Positions 45,818-55,952 are shown, numbered from the stretch's first letter. The stretch is 64,000 nt of DNA from Phanerodontia chrysosporium (GCA_001910725.1 MJGA01000009.1:248001-312000), one strand, 5' to 3'. Made by a program: numbers and translations. Notes: generated by a model from the letters alone, not told the origin.

Positions 45818-47500
45818 TGACGTACGACCAGGAACAATTTGCAGGACAGCGCATCGGCGACAACGTTGACTACTCCCGGGACATGCCAGACACGCAGATC
45901 AACAGCAGGATCCGACTGAATGAGGAGGGAGCAAGCCGAGAGGAGGACATCAGTGTAATGGCCCGAGGCATGGAGACTATCGAAGATGTGCACCATGTTG
46001 AGGTTATCAGTGAAGATGGCGAGCCGCAAAGGGCGAACCGTGGACGGCCGCGGCAAGGAAGACGCCCAGCGCAAGGCAGAGAGGACGATGAGCGCCTCAA
46101 GCCAGAAAATGTTCTCCTCCAGCAACGGCGGCACGGCCGAGAGCACTAAACTCACCAAAGCCTGTCGCCGTTGGGGGCACCAGATCCCCATGCCATCGAG
46201 GGAGGCATCACAAAAAATAGTGAGGTCGGCTCCTCCGCTGTCCACACGCATGCGTGCAACATGTGAATGCCGCAATGCGCCGTGAACTGATCCGCGGTCC
46301 ATAGCAGATCGCGGACGGTGCACTTGTTGAGATAGATCCGTGAGAGCGGATGGCTGGTCTTTCCGGCGAGCTTCTCGTAGGATGACTGCAGACCGGGACG
46401 TGCGAGAGGGAGCACATTAAGACCCCAGTTGATCCAACCGAGGAGTTGTTGCCACTCGCAGAGCGTGCGGCGCCAGTCGCTGGACGCGCAGAAATCACGG
46501 ATGGCAGCGACCAGTTCCAGACGTTTGGCGTCCAGAAGCGAAATGGTCATCGCGTCCGCGTCAACATGAAAACCAATGATGGTGAGCGCGTGCCCATATA
46601 GCTGCTTTTCCTGGGTATGTGGGATGCGAAGCTCATTCCACAGGCGCAAAAGCTCGACCTGCTTGCGCGGCATTGGTACACCGTAAGGTTCGTATAGAAC
46701 GAGGTTTCCGTCTTCATCGTACGCGTACGCGTCATCCATGTAGAGTTTGACGCCTTCGAGCCGTCGGACACGAACAGCGATCCAGATCACGAGTGCCATG
46801 AAAGTTGTCCAGATATCAGGAGACCCACAGTTTCCGAAACAGAGGCAACGATCGACATAGCGCCGGACGGTTCCATCGGGAGCTGTGACGGTGACGACTT
46901 GCTTCAACTGCCACAAAGGATGCACTGGCAGGAGGCGGTACATGTTCTTAACGTCAGATTTGAACAACCAGAGTGGGATGTCCCCCTTCTCGCGACGCAG
47001 GTGGAGGAGATTTTTTCCGAGGTCCTGCATATTGTCGGAACGCATGCCGACCTTGGTCTTGTCGATCATGGCATTGAGCACCCATCTTCCTGCCAAGTGA
47101 TTGTTGATGAGCCGCAATTTCTCTGGATTCGACTTGGGTACAGCGTGGATGGGCATAGAATACATTCCAGGAAGAAGTTCTGATCCGAAATCGGCAGAGT
47201 AACGCCCTAGGGTCGCTTCTTCGGCGCTATACACTGCAATGAATTCATGCTCGGTTGCAGACAGCGGTCCGAGTGCAGGTTCTTCCCACGTCTCAGGAAA
47301 AGCCTTCCCTTCAGTGTGTTTCGCAAACTGTGCACAACGGATGCAACCAGAGGACGGTTGGGGTGATCTCGAAGGTAGAACTCGAAACGGTCCACATCGA
47401 TGGGTGTCACGACCTTGAAAAGCTCCGGTTGTGTCTGAATGGTCGTCATGGCCTCCTCGTCCTGGAAAGCAGACAACGGCGGACAGGGCAGGGGACGCAT
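45751..47500 (-). CDS. DIRS reverse transcriptase - RNase H polyprotein (frame-shifted)
   Basis: The reverse transcriptase carries SMPIHAVPKSNPEKLRLINN, WLFKSDVKNMYRLLPVHPLW, CLCFGNCGSPDIWTTFMAL and the active-site box KLYMDDAYAY (YMDD near 46740). The RNase H-like part has LTIFCDASLDGMGIW, IFWLEALIVLSAL and LAIFTDNLNMVHIF, and ends with GVVNVVADALS. The RT frame closes at 46152 and RNase H opens in another frame overlapping it, so one base is missing near 46220. Another shift lies near 47240, between the N-terminal VDRFEFYLRDHPNRPLV segment and the RT body. The overall order and motifs are clear despite the breaks. Confidence 0.75.
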
Positions 47501-47569
47501 GTGTTCAGTTGCCGACGCCAGCGGCGTGACCGGCGCGTCATCTTCCCCCCATAGCAGACCTCAGAAGCG

Positions 47570-48532
47570 CTACGGGCGCTCATTTACGCTTTTCGGGGGT
47601 CTTATCTCTTCCCGCTCCCCGGGATGTGCAGGCAATGCGTGCATGGGATCCGTTGCAGGTAAGGCAGGCGTGCCTGAACGAGCAGGTTCGGGATGTGCAG
47701 CGTCCCTTGTTGAATTTTCTGCAGATTTCTCGTCCACTCTCTGTTCCGGACGAACTGATCGCTCCGGTGTTCCCCCAGATGTTCCGGCGATGAAGCATCG
47801 TGTGTAGAGATCTTGGAAGCGATTTGTGTCAGTGAGGAGGAGTTCGTTCCTGTTCGCGACCTCGCTTCGGATCGCTTTGTCATATGTGATGACTTTGCCG
47901 GCGTTGGTGAACATGCCAGATATGTAATCTCCGTATTCGGAGAGTTCTTGTCGGCGATGCAGGTAAGTGAACTCGACTGCCGCTGAGTATCGCCTCCATG
48001 CGGTGATCCACTGCCCATGCTCCATGATGTGCTTCGAGGGCAGTTGGGCGTCTCCGGGAGTGCTGACCTCGAATTTCCCAGAACGGAAGGTCTGCTTGAG
48101 ATGCGCGTTGACAGTGACAATTCCGGCATAGATTTTATCGAGGTCGACCAATTGGCCTGCAAGGACATCAGACCTGACTTCGTCGGGGATGGAGGGGATT
48201 CGTGGTTGACTGAGGACCTGCTGCTTGCTCCAGCTAAGGTCCTTGATGTAGTTGGCTTTAAGCTCGAGCGTCTGAAGGATGGATTGCGGGAGCTGAGATT
48301 GTCATTCCGGGGCAGACTGCAAGAATGGAATGATGGATTCGTCCACCTTTCGGTGTGAACGCGCGCTTTCTTCTTCGGGTGTGGTGCTTCAGGAAGTGGA
48401 GGAAATGGATCGGGCACGTTTGCGAGATTCTCACTCGGATCTGAGATGCGCTCCTCAAGCGTTCTCTTCCTCTTCATTCCTAGTCGCTCCAGAAGGTCCG
48501 GCTTCTGCTCTTCCTTTCCCCTTTGCGACGGC
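47570..48532 (-). pseudogene. DIRS gag, 3' portion
   Basis: Contains the basic, proline-rich linker (PFPPLPEAPHPKKKARVHTE) and a conserved core (HGQWITAWRRYSAAVEFTYL, GDYISGMFTNAGKVITYDKA). A Cys/His-rich end, CRKFNKGRCTSRTCSFRHAC, is a probable zinc-binding nucleic-acid motif. These three blocks are in different frames, and an in-frame TGA lies near 48310. The 5' portion is on the far side of the Gypsy insertion at 56668-56936. Confidence 0.65.
48528..48532. repeat. Target-site duplication, left copy
   Basis: ACGGC directly outside the left LTR; the same five bases follow the right LTR at 56668-56672. Ty3/Gypsy elements normally make 5-bp duplications. Confidence 0.9.
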
Positions 48533-48868
48533 TGTAAGAGTCTGAATACGTGTATAGAGGACTTGAGCGCAGGCCTCAAGTGTAGCGCGAGTACAGAAGA
48601 CTTGGACTCAGGCTCCAAGTGTAGCAATAGATAACTAGACGAGAGTACAAGAGGAGAAGCTGAAGAAAAGAGTACAGAGAGGTAGTCCTTATATACTCTA
48701 ACCCAGGCCTGCTACCAGGAGGGAACAACGAGGCATAGGCTACCAGTCAGTATGAGTCATAATGAATCAAGGGATGAAACATGATGAAAGAGGGGTGAAA
48801 CATGTAAGAGAAAAGAGAGGATCAAATAAATCAGTATAGCCTTGCACAGCCATATCCCAACTGTAACA
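48533..48868 (-). repeat. Left LTR (3' LTR of the Gypsy element)
   Basis: 336 bp with TG...CA ends, identical to 56332-56667. On the minus strand it contains TATATAAGG and, 34 nt further on, AGCTTCTCCT. Just upstream on the minus strand is a G-rich stretch (GGACGGGGACG) that could be a weak polypurine tract. Confidence 0.95.
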
Positions 48869-48907
48869 TTACGTCCCCGTCCACGGTCGAGCTCCGTCGA
48901 GACCGAC

Positions 48908-50266
48908 TTACTGCGTGATACACTCCGGAGGCAGATCGGAGTCTGTCAAAGTGGAGCTGTTGCCGGGGGCATCCGCGTTATGAGGAGTCGTATCTCGAGG
49001 TGTATACGGAGGTGGAATGATGGTGGGTTCGTCGTTGGAGACACGAGCACGACGGTCGCGACGACGTTGACGACGAGATGGGGTATTTGTGTTGCTGTTG
49101 GGTGATACCTCATTGAACGACCATCCCCGAGTGGGGCGAGTCTCCCGATAGAGGGGAGCCCAGACCCTCTGGTTGTACTGAGGGCGGCGAGGAAGGGGTT
49201 CGGTGCGATGAGCTGTCTGGGAGCGAAAGTGGAGTCGTTCGCCGTATTGCACGTGTCCGATGTTTGGATCGAAGTACGTGTTCCAGACTCCGTCTACCAT
49301 TTCCACGATGTGGTCGTCTTGTTCTGCGAGAGTGGCAACGAGAAGTTCTTGCTCTCGTTGAGCATCGTAGAGATGGTTGAGCTGATCGCGGATTCGTCGG
49401 GCCATTCGGACGAGGCGTGGAGCGGCTGTGGATTGGAGCTGTTGGATAAGGTCACCGACAGCATCTCGGGTGTTGTCGGTGATGCGTTGGACGTGGATGG
49501 TGGCAAGAGCGTAGTTTGCAAATACCGCGCAGGTAGTCGTCGCTCCCTCTTGGAACGCCGTGGAGCGGAGTGCGTCTCGGGTGACAGGGTGATACTGGAT
49601 GTTGTTGAGGCGTTCTCGAAATTGGGGCCAATCGCGTTCTGCGGCGAGCTGTTCTTCGTAGGCATGATTGGCGAAGTGCCTGACGGTGACGCCGTTCCAG
49701 GTCCTTTCTCCATGTTGTCCTGTGACCCCTTCGTGCCAGTCTCCTTCGACATACCAGGGTCTGTCTTCGACGAGGGTGTCGGAGTTAGAGGTTGCGGGCT
49801 CTTGGCTTTCGCCTGGGAGCTCTTGGACGTCAGGGTCTTGGGCATTTGGCTCGGAGGGTGGTTCTTCTCGGACGGGTTCCTCGTCAACGTCTCCTCTTCT
49901 GTCTTCTTCGGCCAGGCGGAGGATCTCAGGGAGGGACGATCCGATGAGTTCTCGGATACGTTCTTGGGCCTCCCATGCGACGATCCGTCGTTCGACCTCG
50001 TCGTCGAAGGCGAGCTGGGATTTGGTGCACCATTCGAGGATGATCTTCCAGAGATCATTTCGCTCGTTGGGAGTGGGGTTGTTGTTGAGCCAGTCGTTGA
50101 TGGTGATGTCGATGTTGCGGGTGAAAATGTGGTCAGTGAAGTCGTCTGGGAGGAGTTGGCTAAGGGCGAGAAGTCGGTCATTGTTGGTGATGGGGATGGT
50201 GTCGCTGCCCATGAGGGTAGCGAGGGCCTGGATGCGCTGGTAGGTGGAGGAGAAGTTGGTCGACAT
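48908..50266 (-). CDS. Third ORF of the Gypsy element, unknown function
   Basis: A 452-codon frame 3' of the pol chromodomain, in the position where env would lie in errantiviruses. The product has a helical N-terminus (LLALSQLLPDDFTDHIF, NDLWKIILEWCTKSQLAFDD), an acidic middle, further helices (AAPRLVRMARRIRDQLNHLY) and a basic Arg-rich stretch (RRQRRRDRRARV). No signal peptide, membrane helix, zinc finger or known domain, so it is not an envelope protein. It overlaps the Ser/Thr/Pro-rich tail of the pol frame for about 970 nt in a different frame. Its composition looks like a normal folded protein, whereas the pol tail looks like an overprinted by-product. I do not recognise a family. Confidence 0.6.
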   Translation of the reverse strand: MSTNFSSTYQRIQALATLMGSDTIPITNNDRLLALSQLLPDDFTDHIFTRNIDITINDWLNNNPTPNERNDLWKIILEWCTKSQLAFDDEVERRIVAWEAQERIRELIGSSLPEILRLAEEDRRGDVDEEPVREEPPSEPNAQDPDVQELPGESQEPATSNSDTLVEDRPWYVEGDWHEGVTGQHGERTWNGVTVRHFANHAYEEQLAAERDWPQFRERLNNIQYHPVTRDALRSTAFQEGATTTCAVFANYALATIHVQRITDNTRDAVGDLIQQLQSTAAPRLVRMARRIRDQLNHLYDAQREQELLVATLAEQDDHIVEMVDGVWNTYFDPNIGHVQYGERLHFRSQTAHRTEPLPRRPQYNQRVWAPLYRETRPTRGWSFNEVSPNSNTNTPSRRQRRRDRRARVSNDEPTIIPPPYTPRDTTPHNADAPGNSSTLTDSDLPPECITQ

Positions 50267-53200
50267 TGCGGAGGGTTTGTAGAGGCAGTTGTACTAGTGG
50301 CTGATGTTGTAGAGCGAGGTCGCTGCTGACCATGAAGCCTAGGGTGTCTGCTTTTATATTCTTCGAGTAGTTCCTTGGCGTTCTCGAGATGAGATTCCGG
50401 TTCCCATGAGTTTTCCGCCGTTGGTTGGTCTTTCCACCTGATGAGGTAACGTCTTCCGTTGCCCCAGGGACGATCCGCCAAAATGGCTTCAACTTCGTAC
50501 TCCTCGTGACCATCGATAAGGTCAGGAGGGGGGTTCAGGAAGTTTTTCCCATGCTGCGGTGTTTCATGATACGGAGATAGAAGCGAAGCATGTATCACGG
50601 GGTGAATCTTCATGGTTTTGGGAAGCGCCAACTTGTACACGAGGCGCGATAAGACCTTGGCTATCTTGAAGGGTCCGTGCCTCTTGGGAGCTAGCTTCTT
50701 GAAGGGGTAGCCGTCGTCGTGATGAGTCATTTCCAACCAGACCTTCTGACCTTCTTTGAAAGGTTGGAAATGCCGGCAGACCCGGGTAGCCATTTGTGCC
50801 GTGGCATAATCTAATGCGGCTCCTGCTTCTTCTTGTGCCCGTTGTCGCCTTCTGAACCATTCTTGAATAGAAGGGACTTTGGACTTGGCGAATTGTGTGG
50901 GTAACGCCATTGGGTGAGAACCGTACATAAGGAAGAAGGGAGAATGGTGGGTCGCCGAGTGTTCCCTATTGTTGAAGGCAAACTCCATATTCGTTACGAA
51001 GTCTGCCCAGTCATGCGGGTGGTTGGAGCAGAAGATCCGTAGGTAGGATTCGATTTCGCGGTTGACGCGTTCTGTTTCACCATCCGTTTGAGGGTGATAT
51101 GGTGTACTCAGGCGTTGTTCTGTTCCGGTGAGTCTCCATAATTCCCGCATGACTTGCGAGTCGAACTGTGGTCCCCTATCCGATAGGAATACACTTGGCA
51201 TCCCGAAGCGACGAAAAACTTGATTATGGTAGTTTGTGGCGGTCGTTATTGCATCGATTTTTTCGGTGCAAGGGATAAGGATTACCCCCTTCGTAGAATC
51301 GTGGTCGACCACGACCATCAGAGCTGAATAGCCGCGGGACACAGGGAGATGAGTGATGAAGTCACAGGTGACGAAAGCAAAAGGGCGAGATCGGTGCGTG
51401 GCCTTGATCGGCTGTAGCGGCGGTTTCGTGGGATGCGTGTTGACTTTCATCTGTTGGCAGGTAGCGCAACCTTGCACGTATGCAGCGACAAAGGAGCGCA
51501 TTCCTGGCCAGTAAAAGTCCCGGTCAATGAGTTCAGCTGTTTTATACCTTCCCGGATGGCCAGTTATAGGGGAATCGTGATAAAGGTGTGTTACTTGGCG
51601 TCGGAGTTGAAGGTCAGATGGAACATAACATTTATCGCGGTAGAAGATGAGGCCATCTTCAAATGACCAGTCATCTCGTGTAGTTCGCCCAGGGAAAGGG
51701 AGGTGAGTGCTGTTTAGTGCTGCAATGACTGTGTTGGCAAAAGGGTCGTCTTCTGTGAGACGTCGAATATCCCTTCGGAGGTTGTCATCGAATGGGTGGT
51801 GCATAGGAGAGATTGAATGGTCGGTGCTTGTGAGGAGGTCAGTTGCCATGTGCAATGATCGAATGCGAGTGGTTTGAAATACTGAGTCGGGGAGAAGAAT
51901 AATATCGATGTTGTCGTCCGCGGTGTGAGTAGGGAAACGATTGCGGGTCATGGCGTCTGCTTGAACTAGTTGAGACCCGGGGCAATGATGAAGTGTGTAG
52001 TTGAATTGCGAAAGGAATAGATGCCATCGTGCTTGTCGTCGGTTAAGTCGTCGTGGCGAACGGAAATAAGTTAGATTCTTATGATCAGTTAGGATGCGAA
52101 TTGGGTGGTATGCTCCATGTAGATAATGGCGCCATGCCTCTAGAGCGCGGATAATTGCCAAGAGTTCTCTGTCGTAGATTTCGTAGTTCCGTTCCGCTGG
52201 TAATAGGGATTGGGAAAGGTATGCGACGGGGTGCCATTCTCCATTTTCATCTTGCTGACGTAGTACCGCTGCGGTTGCCACAAGGGAAGCGTCGCATTCG
52301 ATGACGAAGGGTTTAGTGGTGTCCGGAGTGAGTAGGACGGGTGCCGTGGTAAACCGTCTTTTCAATTCATCGAAGGCTTGTTGGCATTCCGTAGTCCAGT
52401 TGAACGGTGCGTCCTTCTTTGTGAGGTCCACGAGTGGGCGTGCAATATCAGAGTAATGGTCTATGAATCTTCGGTAGAAATTTCCGAAGCCCAGGAATCC
52501 TCGCACTTGCTTTACGGTAGTGGGAACTGGCCATTCTAGGACCCCCTTGACTTTGACGGGGTCCATTGAAACATTATTGAATGATACAATCATTCCCAAA
52601 AATTCAACCGATTCGACGTCGAAGGCGCATTTTTCAGGTTTGACGAAGAGGTCGTTTTCCCGGAGTCTTCTTATGACGCGAATTGTCTTTTCCTGGATGT
52701 CTTGACTGTCGTGTCCGCAGATTAGAATGTCGTCCATGTAGATTTGTAACCATCCTTCGCCTAGCATGTCCTTGAAGATGTCGTTCATCATTGCCTGGAA
52801 TGTAGCCGGTGAGTTGCACAACCCGAAGAACATAACCGTGGGTTCAAACAGCCCTCTACTTGTCTTGAAGGCTGCCTTCCACTGGTCTCCATCTTTAATC
52901 CTGACATTGTTGTAGCCCGATCGTAGGTCCATCTTTGTAAACCGTTTGAACCCTTTGATCTTGTCGAGGAGTTCGGAGATGAGTGGTAGCGGGTATACGT
53001 TCTTGACGGTCCCCTCATTTAGATATCTGTAATCTTGGCATGGTCGCAGACTGCCATCCTTCTTTCCTACGAAGAAGAATGGTGATGCCATTGGAGACTT
53101 GCTTGGCCGGATATACCCTTTGCGTAGGTTTTCATCGATAAACTCATTCATCTTCTCCTCTTCCAACGGCGACAATGGGTACACTTTGCAGTCTCGGGGG

Positions 53201-54516
53201 ACGAAATCTGGCTTGAGGTCAATGGCATGATCATATGGTCTTGATTCTGGGAAGCGTTCAGCTGCCTTCTTCTCGAAGACTTCCTTGAATTCATCGAGGT
53301 AGTCTGGAATGTAGACTGCTTTCTTCTGCGATCCTTCCTCCTGTGCTAATGTCATTGCCGGATTGACCTTTGCGTTGATGTACAGGTCGTGAATTGCTTG
53401 TGCGGTTGTGGTTTCAATGGCGCGAACCCATACTTCATGCTTGCCTGGTGTGTATGCTAGCACGAAGTCTTCTGTCACTTCTTCATCCTGGTTAACGTAG
53501 TCGGATGAGGTGACTTGGAATTGTGGAGGGCATTCAGGATGGGTCGCCATGCGTATTGCACCTATCGTGACGTGTAGAAGCCGTTGAAAAGACGGTCCCA
53601 AACCAGTGGATCCAAAGCCCTTGCTTCCTCGGGTGGTTTGCGTGAGGTTAGTGACTTCCTTGACCTCTGGCTGCATAATCCTTTCTAGGATTATTTGCGC
53701 AATTCTATCCCCAGGTTGTACTTGGAATGGTTCCTTGGTGTTGTTGACCAGTATGACCATGATTTCGCCTGTGTAATCTCGGTCTACCACTCCCGCGGCA
53801 ACGTCGATTCCCTTTGATGCTAGCCCGCTTCTTGGAGCTATGCGAGCATACGTGCCAGTGGGAGGAGTGATCTTTAGTCCTGTCCGGACCTTCATGCGAC
53901 TCCATGGTGGAATGACGATTGACTCGGCAGAGGAGATATCGTATCCAGCTGCTTCGTCACTTCCTCTAGTTGGAAGTGTTCCTCCACCTCGTTCAACTAA
54001 TAAATGTGTGCGTAGAAGAGCCTCTTCTTCCTTTGTGGCTACTTGTATGATTCGTCCTTCTGGATCGGCTTCGTCGTCAATGAGAATTGTTCGGGGGGTG
54101 AAGTCGATCAAGCCTGTCTTCCAATTAATCCTTGGATTATGCTTTTGCAGCCAGTCAAATCCAAGGATTAATTCTTGTTTCCCTAGATGGGTGACGAGAA
54201 GTCGTTCCTTCATGGTCTTGCCCTTGATTACCATTTCGGCGTTAACGTAGTTTCTGATGTTCCCTATCCTGTTCGGTGTTCCGTCGACATTGTATACTGC
54301 TATTGGTTTCTCCATTGGATGTTCTTGTAACCCGAGCTTTCGTACCAGAGATCGATCGATGAACTTGCCCTGCGCGCCCGAATCGATGAGAGCCTTGGTT
54401 GTTCCGGCATTTGTACTCGTTCTGATGGTGACAGGAATATTTATCGATTGCGCTTGCATATCTGCCACCAATACAGAATGAATCGAGTATCTCTGAGGAG
54501 TGACAGCCGGCGTCAT
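49294..54516 (-). CDS. Gypsy Pol polyprotein: protease, dUTPase, RT, RNase H, integrase, chromodomain
   Basis: 1740-codon open frame. Protease: LIDSGAQGKFIDRSLVRKLG near residues 38-57. dUTPase at about residues 185-305 with all five motifs (AGYDIS, PRSGLA, GVVDRDYTGE, GDRIAQII, RGSKGFGSTG). RT from about residue 440, with FTKMDLRSGYNNVRI and YMDD near residue 592. RNase H with FVIECDASLVATAAVLRQQ and YEIYDRELLAIIRALE. Integrase with an HHCC zinc region (about residue 1000, GCATCQQMK) and the core residues in LMVVVDHDSTKG and FLSDRGPQFDSQVM. Chromodomain at about residues 1365-1420 (EEYEVEAILADR, YLIRWKDQP, NSWEPESHL). The last 320 residues are Ser/Thr/Pro-rich and overlap ORF3 in another frame. 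The start is the first ATG, 8 nt after the gag stop. Confidence 0.95.
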   Translation of the reverse strand: MTPAVTPQRYSIHSVLVADMQAQSINIPVTIRTSTNAGTTKALIDSGAQGKFIDRSLVRKLGLQEHPMEKPIAVYNVDGTPNRIGNIRNYVNAEMVIKGKTMKERLLVTHLGKQELILGFDWLQKHNPRINWKTGLIDFTPRTILIDDEADPEGRIIQVATKEEEALLRTHLLVERGGGTLPTRGSDEAAGYDISSAESIVIPPWSRMKVRTGLKITPPTGTYARIAPRSGLASKGIDVAAGVVDRDYTGEIMVILVNNTKEPFQVQPGDRIAQIILERIMQPEVKEVTNLTQTTRGSKGFGSTGLGPSFQRLLHVTIGAIRMATHPECPPQFQVTSSDYVNQDEEVTEDFVLAYTPGKHEVWVRAIETTTAQAIHDLYINAKVNPAMTLAQEEGSQKKAVYIPDYLDEFKEVFEKKAAERFPESRPYDHAIDLKPDFVPRDCKVYPLSPLEEEKMNEFIDENLRKGYIRPSKSPMASPFFFVGKKDGSLRPCQDYRYLNEGTVKNVYPLPLISELLDKIKGFKRFTKMDLRSGYNNVRIKDGDQWKAAFKTSRGLFEPTVMFFGLCNSPATFQAMMNDIFKDMLGEGWLQIYMDDILICGHDSQDIQEKTIRVIRRLRENDLFVKPEKCAFDVESVEFLGMIVSFNNVSMDPVKVKGVLEWPVPTTVKQVRGFLGFGNFYRRFIDHYSDIARPLVDLTKKDAPFNWTTECQQAFDELKRRFTTAPVLLTPDTTKPFVIECDASLVATAAVLRQQDENGEWHPVAYLSQSLLPAERNYEIYDRELLAIIRALEAWRHYLHGAYHPIRILTDHKNLTYFRSPRRLNRRQARWHLFLSQFNYTLHHCPGSQLVQADAMTRNRFPTHTADDNIDIILLPDSVFQTTRIRSLHMATDLLTSTDHSISPMHHPFDDNLRRDIRRLTEDDPFANTVIAALNSTHLPFPGRTTRDDWSFEDGLIFYRDKCYVPSDLQLRRQVTHLYHDSPITGHPGRYKTAELIDRDFYWPGMRSFVAAYVQGCATCQQMKVNTHPTKPPLQPIKATHRSRPFAFVTCDFITHLPVSRGYSALMVVVDHDSTKGVILIPCTEKIDAITTATNYHNQVFRRFGMPSVFLSDRGPQFDSQVMRELWRLTGTEQRLSTPYHPQTDGETERVNREIESYLRIFCSNHPHDWADFVTNMEFAFNNREHSATHHSPFFLMYGSHPMALPTQFAKSKVPSIQEWFRRRQRAQEEAGAALDYATAQMATRVCRHFQPFKEGQKVWLEMTHHDDGYPFKKLAPKRHGPFKIAKVLSRLVYKLALPKTMKIHPVIHASLLSPYHETPQHGKNFLNPPPDLIDGHEEYEVEAILADRPWGNGRRYLIRWKDQPTAENSWEPESHLENAKELLEEYKSRHPRLHGQQRPRSTTSATSTTASTNPPQCRPTSPPPTSASRPSLPSWAATPSPSPTMTDFSPLANSSQTTSLTTFSPATSTSPSTTGSTTTPLPTSEMISGRSSSNGAPNPSSPSTTRSNDGSSHGRPKNVSENSSDRPSLRSSAWPKKTEEETLTRNPSEKNHPPSQMPKTLTSKSSQAKAKSPQPLTPTPSSKTDPGMSKETGTKGSQDNMEKGPGTASPSGTSPIMPTKNSSPQNAIGPNFENASTTSSITLSPETHSAPRRSKRERRLPARYLQTTLLPPSTSNASPTTPEMLSVTLSNSSNPQPLHASSEWPDESAISSTISTMLNESKNFSLPLSQNKTTTSWKW

Positions 54517-54524
54517 CCTCTTAG

Positions 54525-55952
54525 TTAAAAATTCTTCTGAGTCTCCGTGGTCTCATTGTCGTTGGTCTTCGAGCGCGTTGAATAATAGCGAGTGGCGAGT
54601 TCGTCGAATTGTTGCATGGACAAGGCCATGACGGCGTTGATGTCAACTTGGTTCGTGTTAGAGGTTCCTTCGTTGGTTTCGTCCTTTCCTTCGACTTGTG
54701 TTGCCCTGATCTGGGTTCGACTGTTGCCCCGGTTTGACGTAAATTGGCGTGTGAATCCGCCTCGTCCGGGGTTGTTCCTTCCTTGTCCACGCCCGTTGCC
54801 TTGTTCGTTCTGCTCTTGGTTACGGCGTGGGGCTCGGCATTCTCGTGCAATGTGCCCTTCTCGTCTACAATTGTAGCACTTGACTCCAGTCTTCCTGGTG
54901 GTGATGGCGTCGATCTCCATTGCATTGGGATCAGGAGTGGACGTAGTGTTGGAGTTGGAAGTGGTGGAATGATTGGAGTAGTGCGTGTGGTCTTTACGCT
55001 GCCGGATTGATTTGACAATGCGTCTTCTATTGTCGATGATGAGGGCATGATTCTGCCAAAGGGATAGAGGGGCGTGATCCGGTACAACGAGGAGGAGTTT
55101 GTCGACGAGTTTATGATCGAGGGCGCGTACATATTGTTGCGCCATGGATTCATCAGCGTCGGGGTTAATGACACCTGCTTCGGCGAGAAGGGTATTGAAT
55201 TCCACATTGAATTCGTGGACGGATCTGTCGCCTTGCGTAATGGCATGGAGCCTGCTCATAGCTTCCGCTCTGGGATCTGGTGATTGGTATGTGTCGAGGA
55301 AGTCTGCCTTGTGCTTGTCCCATGTGGGGAATCCACTGAGTAAGTAGATTCGCTCTCGCATAGTGGCCCATCGTCTAGGGTACTTCTTTCCTTCGTCCTT
55401 CATTCTTGAGTCGAAGTAGCGGATCTTAGATTCGTCGGTGGGGAACTTGGAGGCTTTGGCTCTAAAGTACATCTCGCATTGGTGGACGAAGTCGCGAGCC
55501 TTCTCGGCTTCTCCAGTGAATTCTTCCGGGGGTGTCATCTGTTCGTCTTGTGGTACGAGGGCCCGTATTGCCGCTGTGAAGGCTGCTAAGACATTCTGGT
55601 CGAGGTTGGATGGAGGTTGCGGCCCGTTGCCTCCTCCTCCTGGGGAATTGCCTCCTCCTCCTCCTGGCGGATTGCCTCCTCCTCCTGGAGGATTACCTCC
55701 TCCTCCTCCTGAGGGGTTGCTTCCACTTCCTTGGCCGAGGTTTCCGTAGTGTGTGAACCATGTTCCGCTCGAGTTCACGGCCTGGTTTATGGCTTGTTGG
55801 AATAGTGCGACGGATATGCCATTAGGGTTTCCCTGAAACCCAACTCGTTGTGCCACTGCTGCGAGTAATTGTTCGACGGGTAAATCGTCGAGGTTCTGTA
55901 TCGTGTTTGTTTCTTGGCGTGTTTCGGTTTCCAGCTGTGTTTCGGTGGCCAT
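54525..55952 (-). CDS. Gypsy Gag protein with CCHC zinc knuckle
   Basis: 475 residues. The N-terminal part is helical, followed by a Gly/Pro/Asn-rich tract (about 55620-55740) and a capsid-like region with FTGEAEKARDFVHQCEMYF and HEFNVEFNTLLAEAGVINPD. The zinc knuckle is CYNCRREGHIAREC near 54880, followed by an Arg/Gly-rich RNA-binding stretch. The gene ends TAA at 54527-54525. Gag and pol are in different frames, so pol must be made by reinitiation or another recoding event. Confidence 0.93.
   Translation of the reverse strand: MATETQLETETRQETNTIQNLDDLPVEQLLAAVAQRVGFQGNPNGISVALFQQAINQAVNSSGTWFTHYGNLGQGSGSNPSGGGGGNPPGGGGNPPGGGGGNSPGGGGNGPQPPSNLDQNVLAAFTAAIRALVPQDEQMTPPEEFTGEAEKARDFVHQCEMYFRAKASKFPTDESKIRYFDSRMKDEGKKYPRRWATMRERIYLLSGFPTWDKHKADFLDTYQSPDPRAEAMSRLHAITQGDRSVHEFNVEFNTLLAEAGVINPDADESMAQQYVRALDHKLVDKLLLVVPDHAPLSLWQNHALIIDNRRRIVKSIRQRKDHTHYSNHSTTSNSNTTSTPDPNAMEIDAITTRKTGVKCYNCRREGHIARECRAPRRNQEQNEQGNGRGQGRNNPGRGGFTRQFTSNRGNSRTQIRATQVEGKDETNEGTSNTNQVDINAVMALSMQQFDELATRYYSTRSKTNDNETTETQKNF

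Noticed and set aside
48908..50266. Envelope gene for the Gypsy element
   Set aside because: The position suits env, but the product has no signal peptide, no membrane anchor and no fusion-like segment.
49208..50329. Antisense 373-codon ORF within the Gypsy 3' region
   Set aside because: It runs opposite to all element genes, has no recognisable domain, and is expected when two sense frames with biased codons are open.
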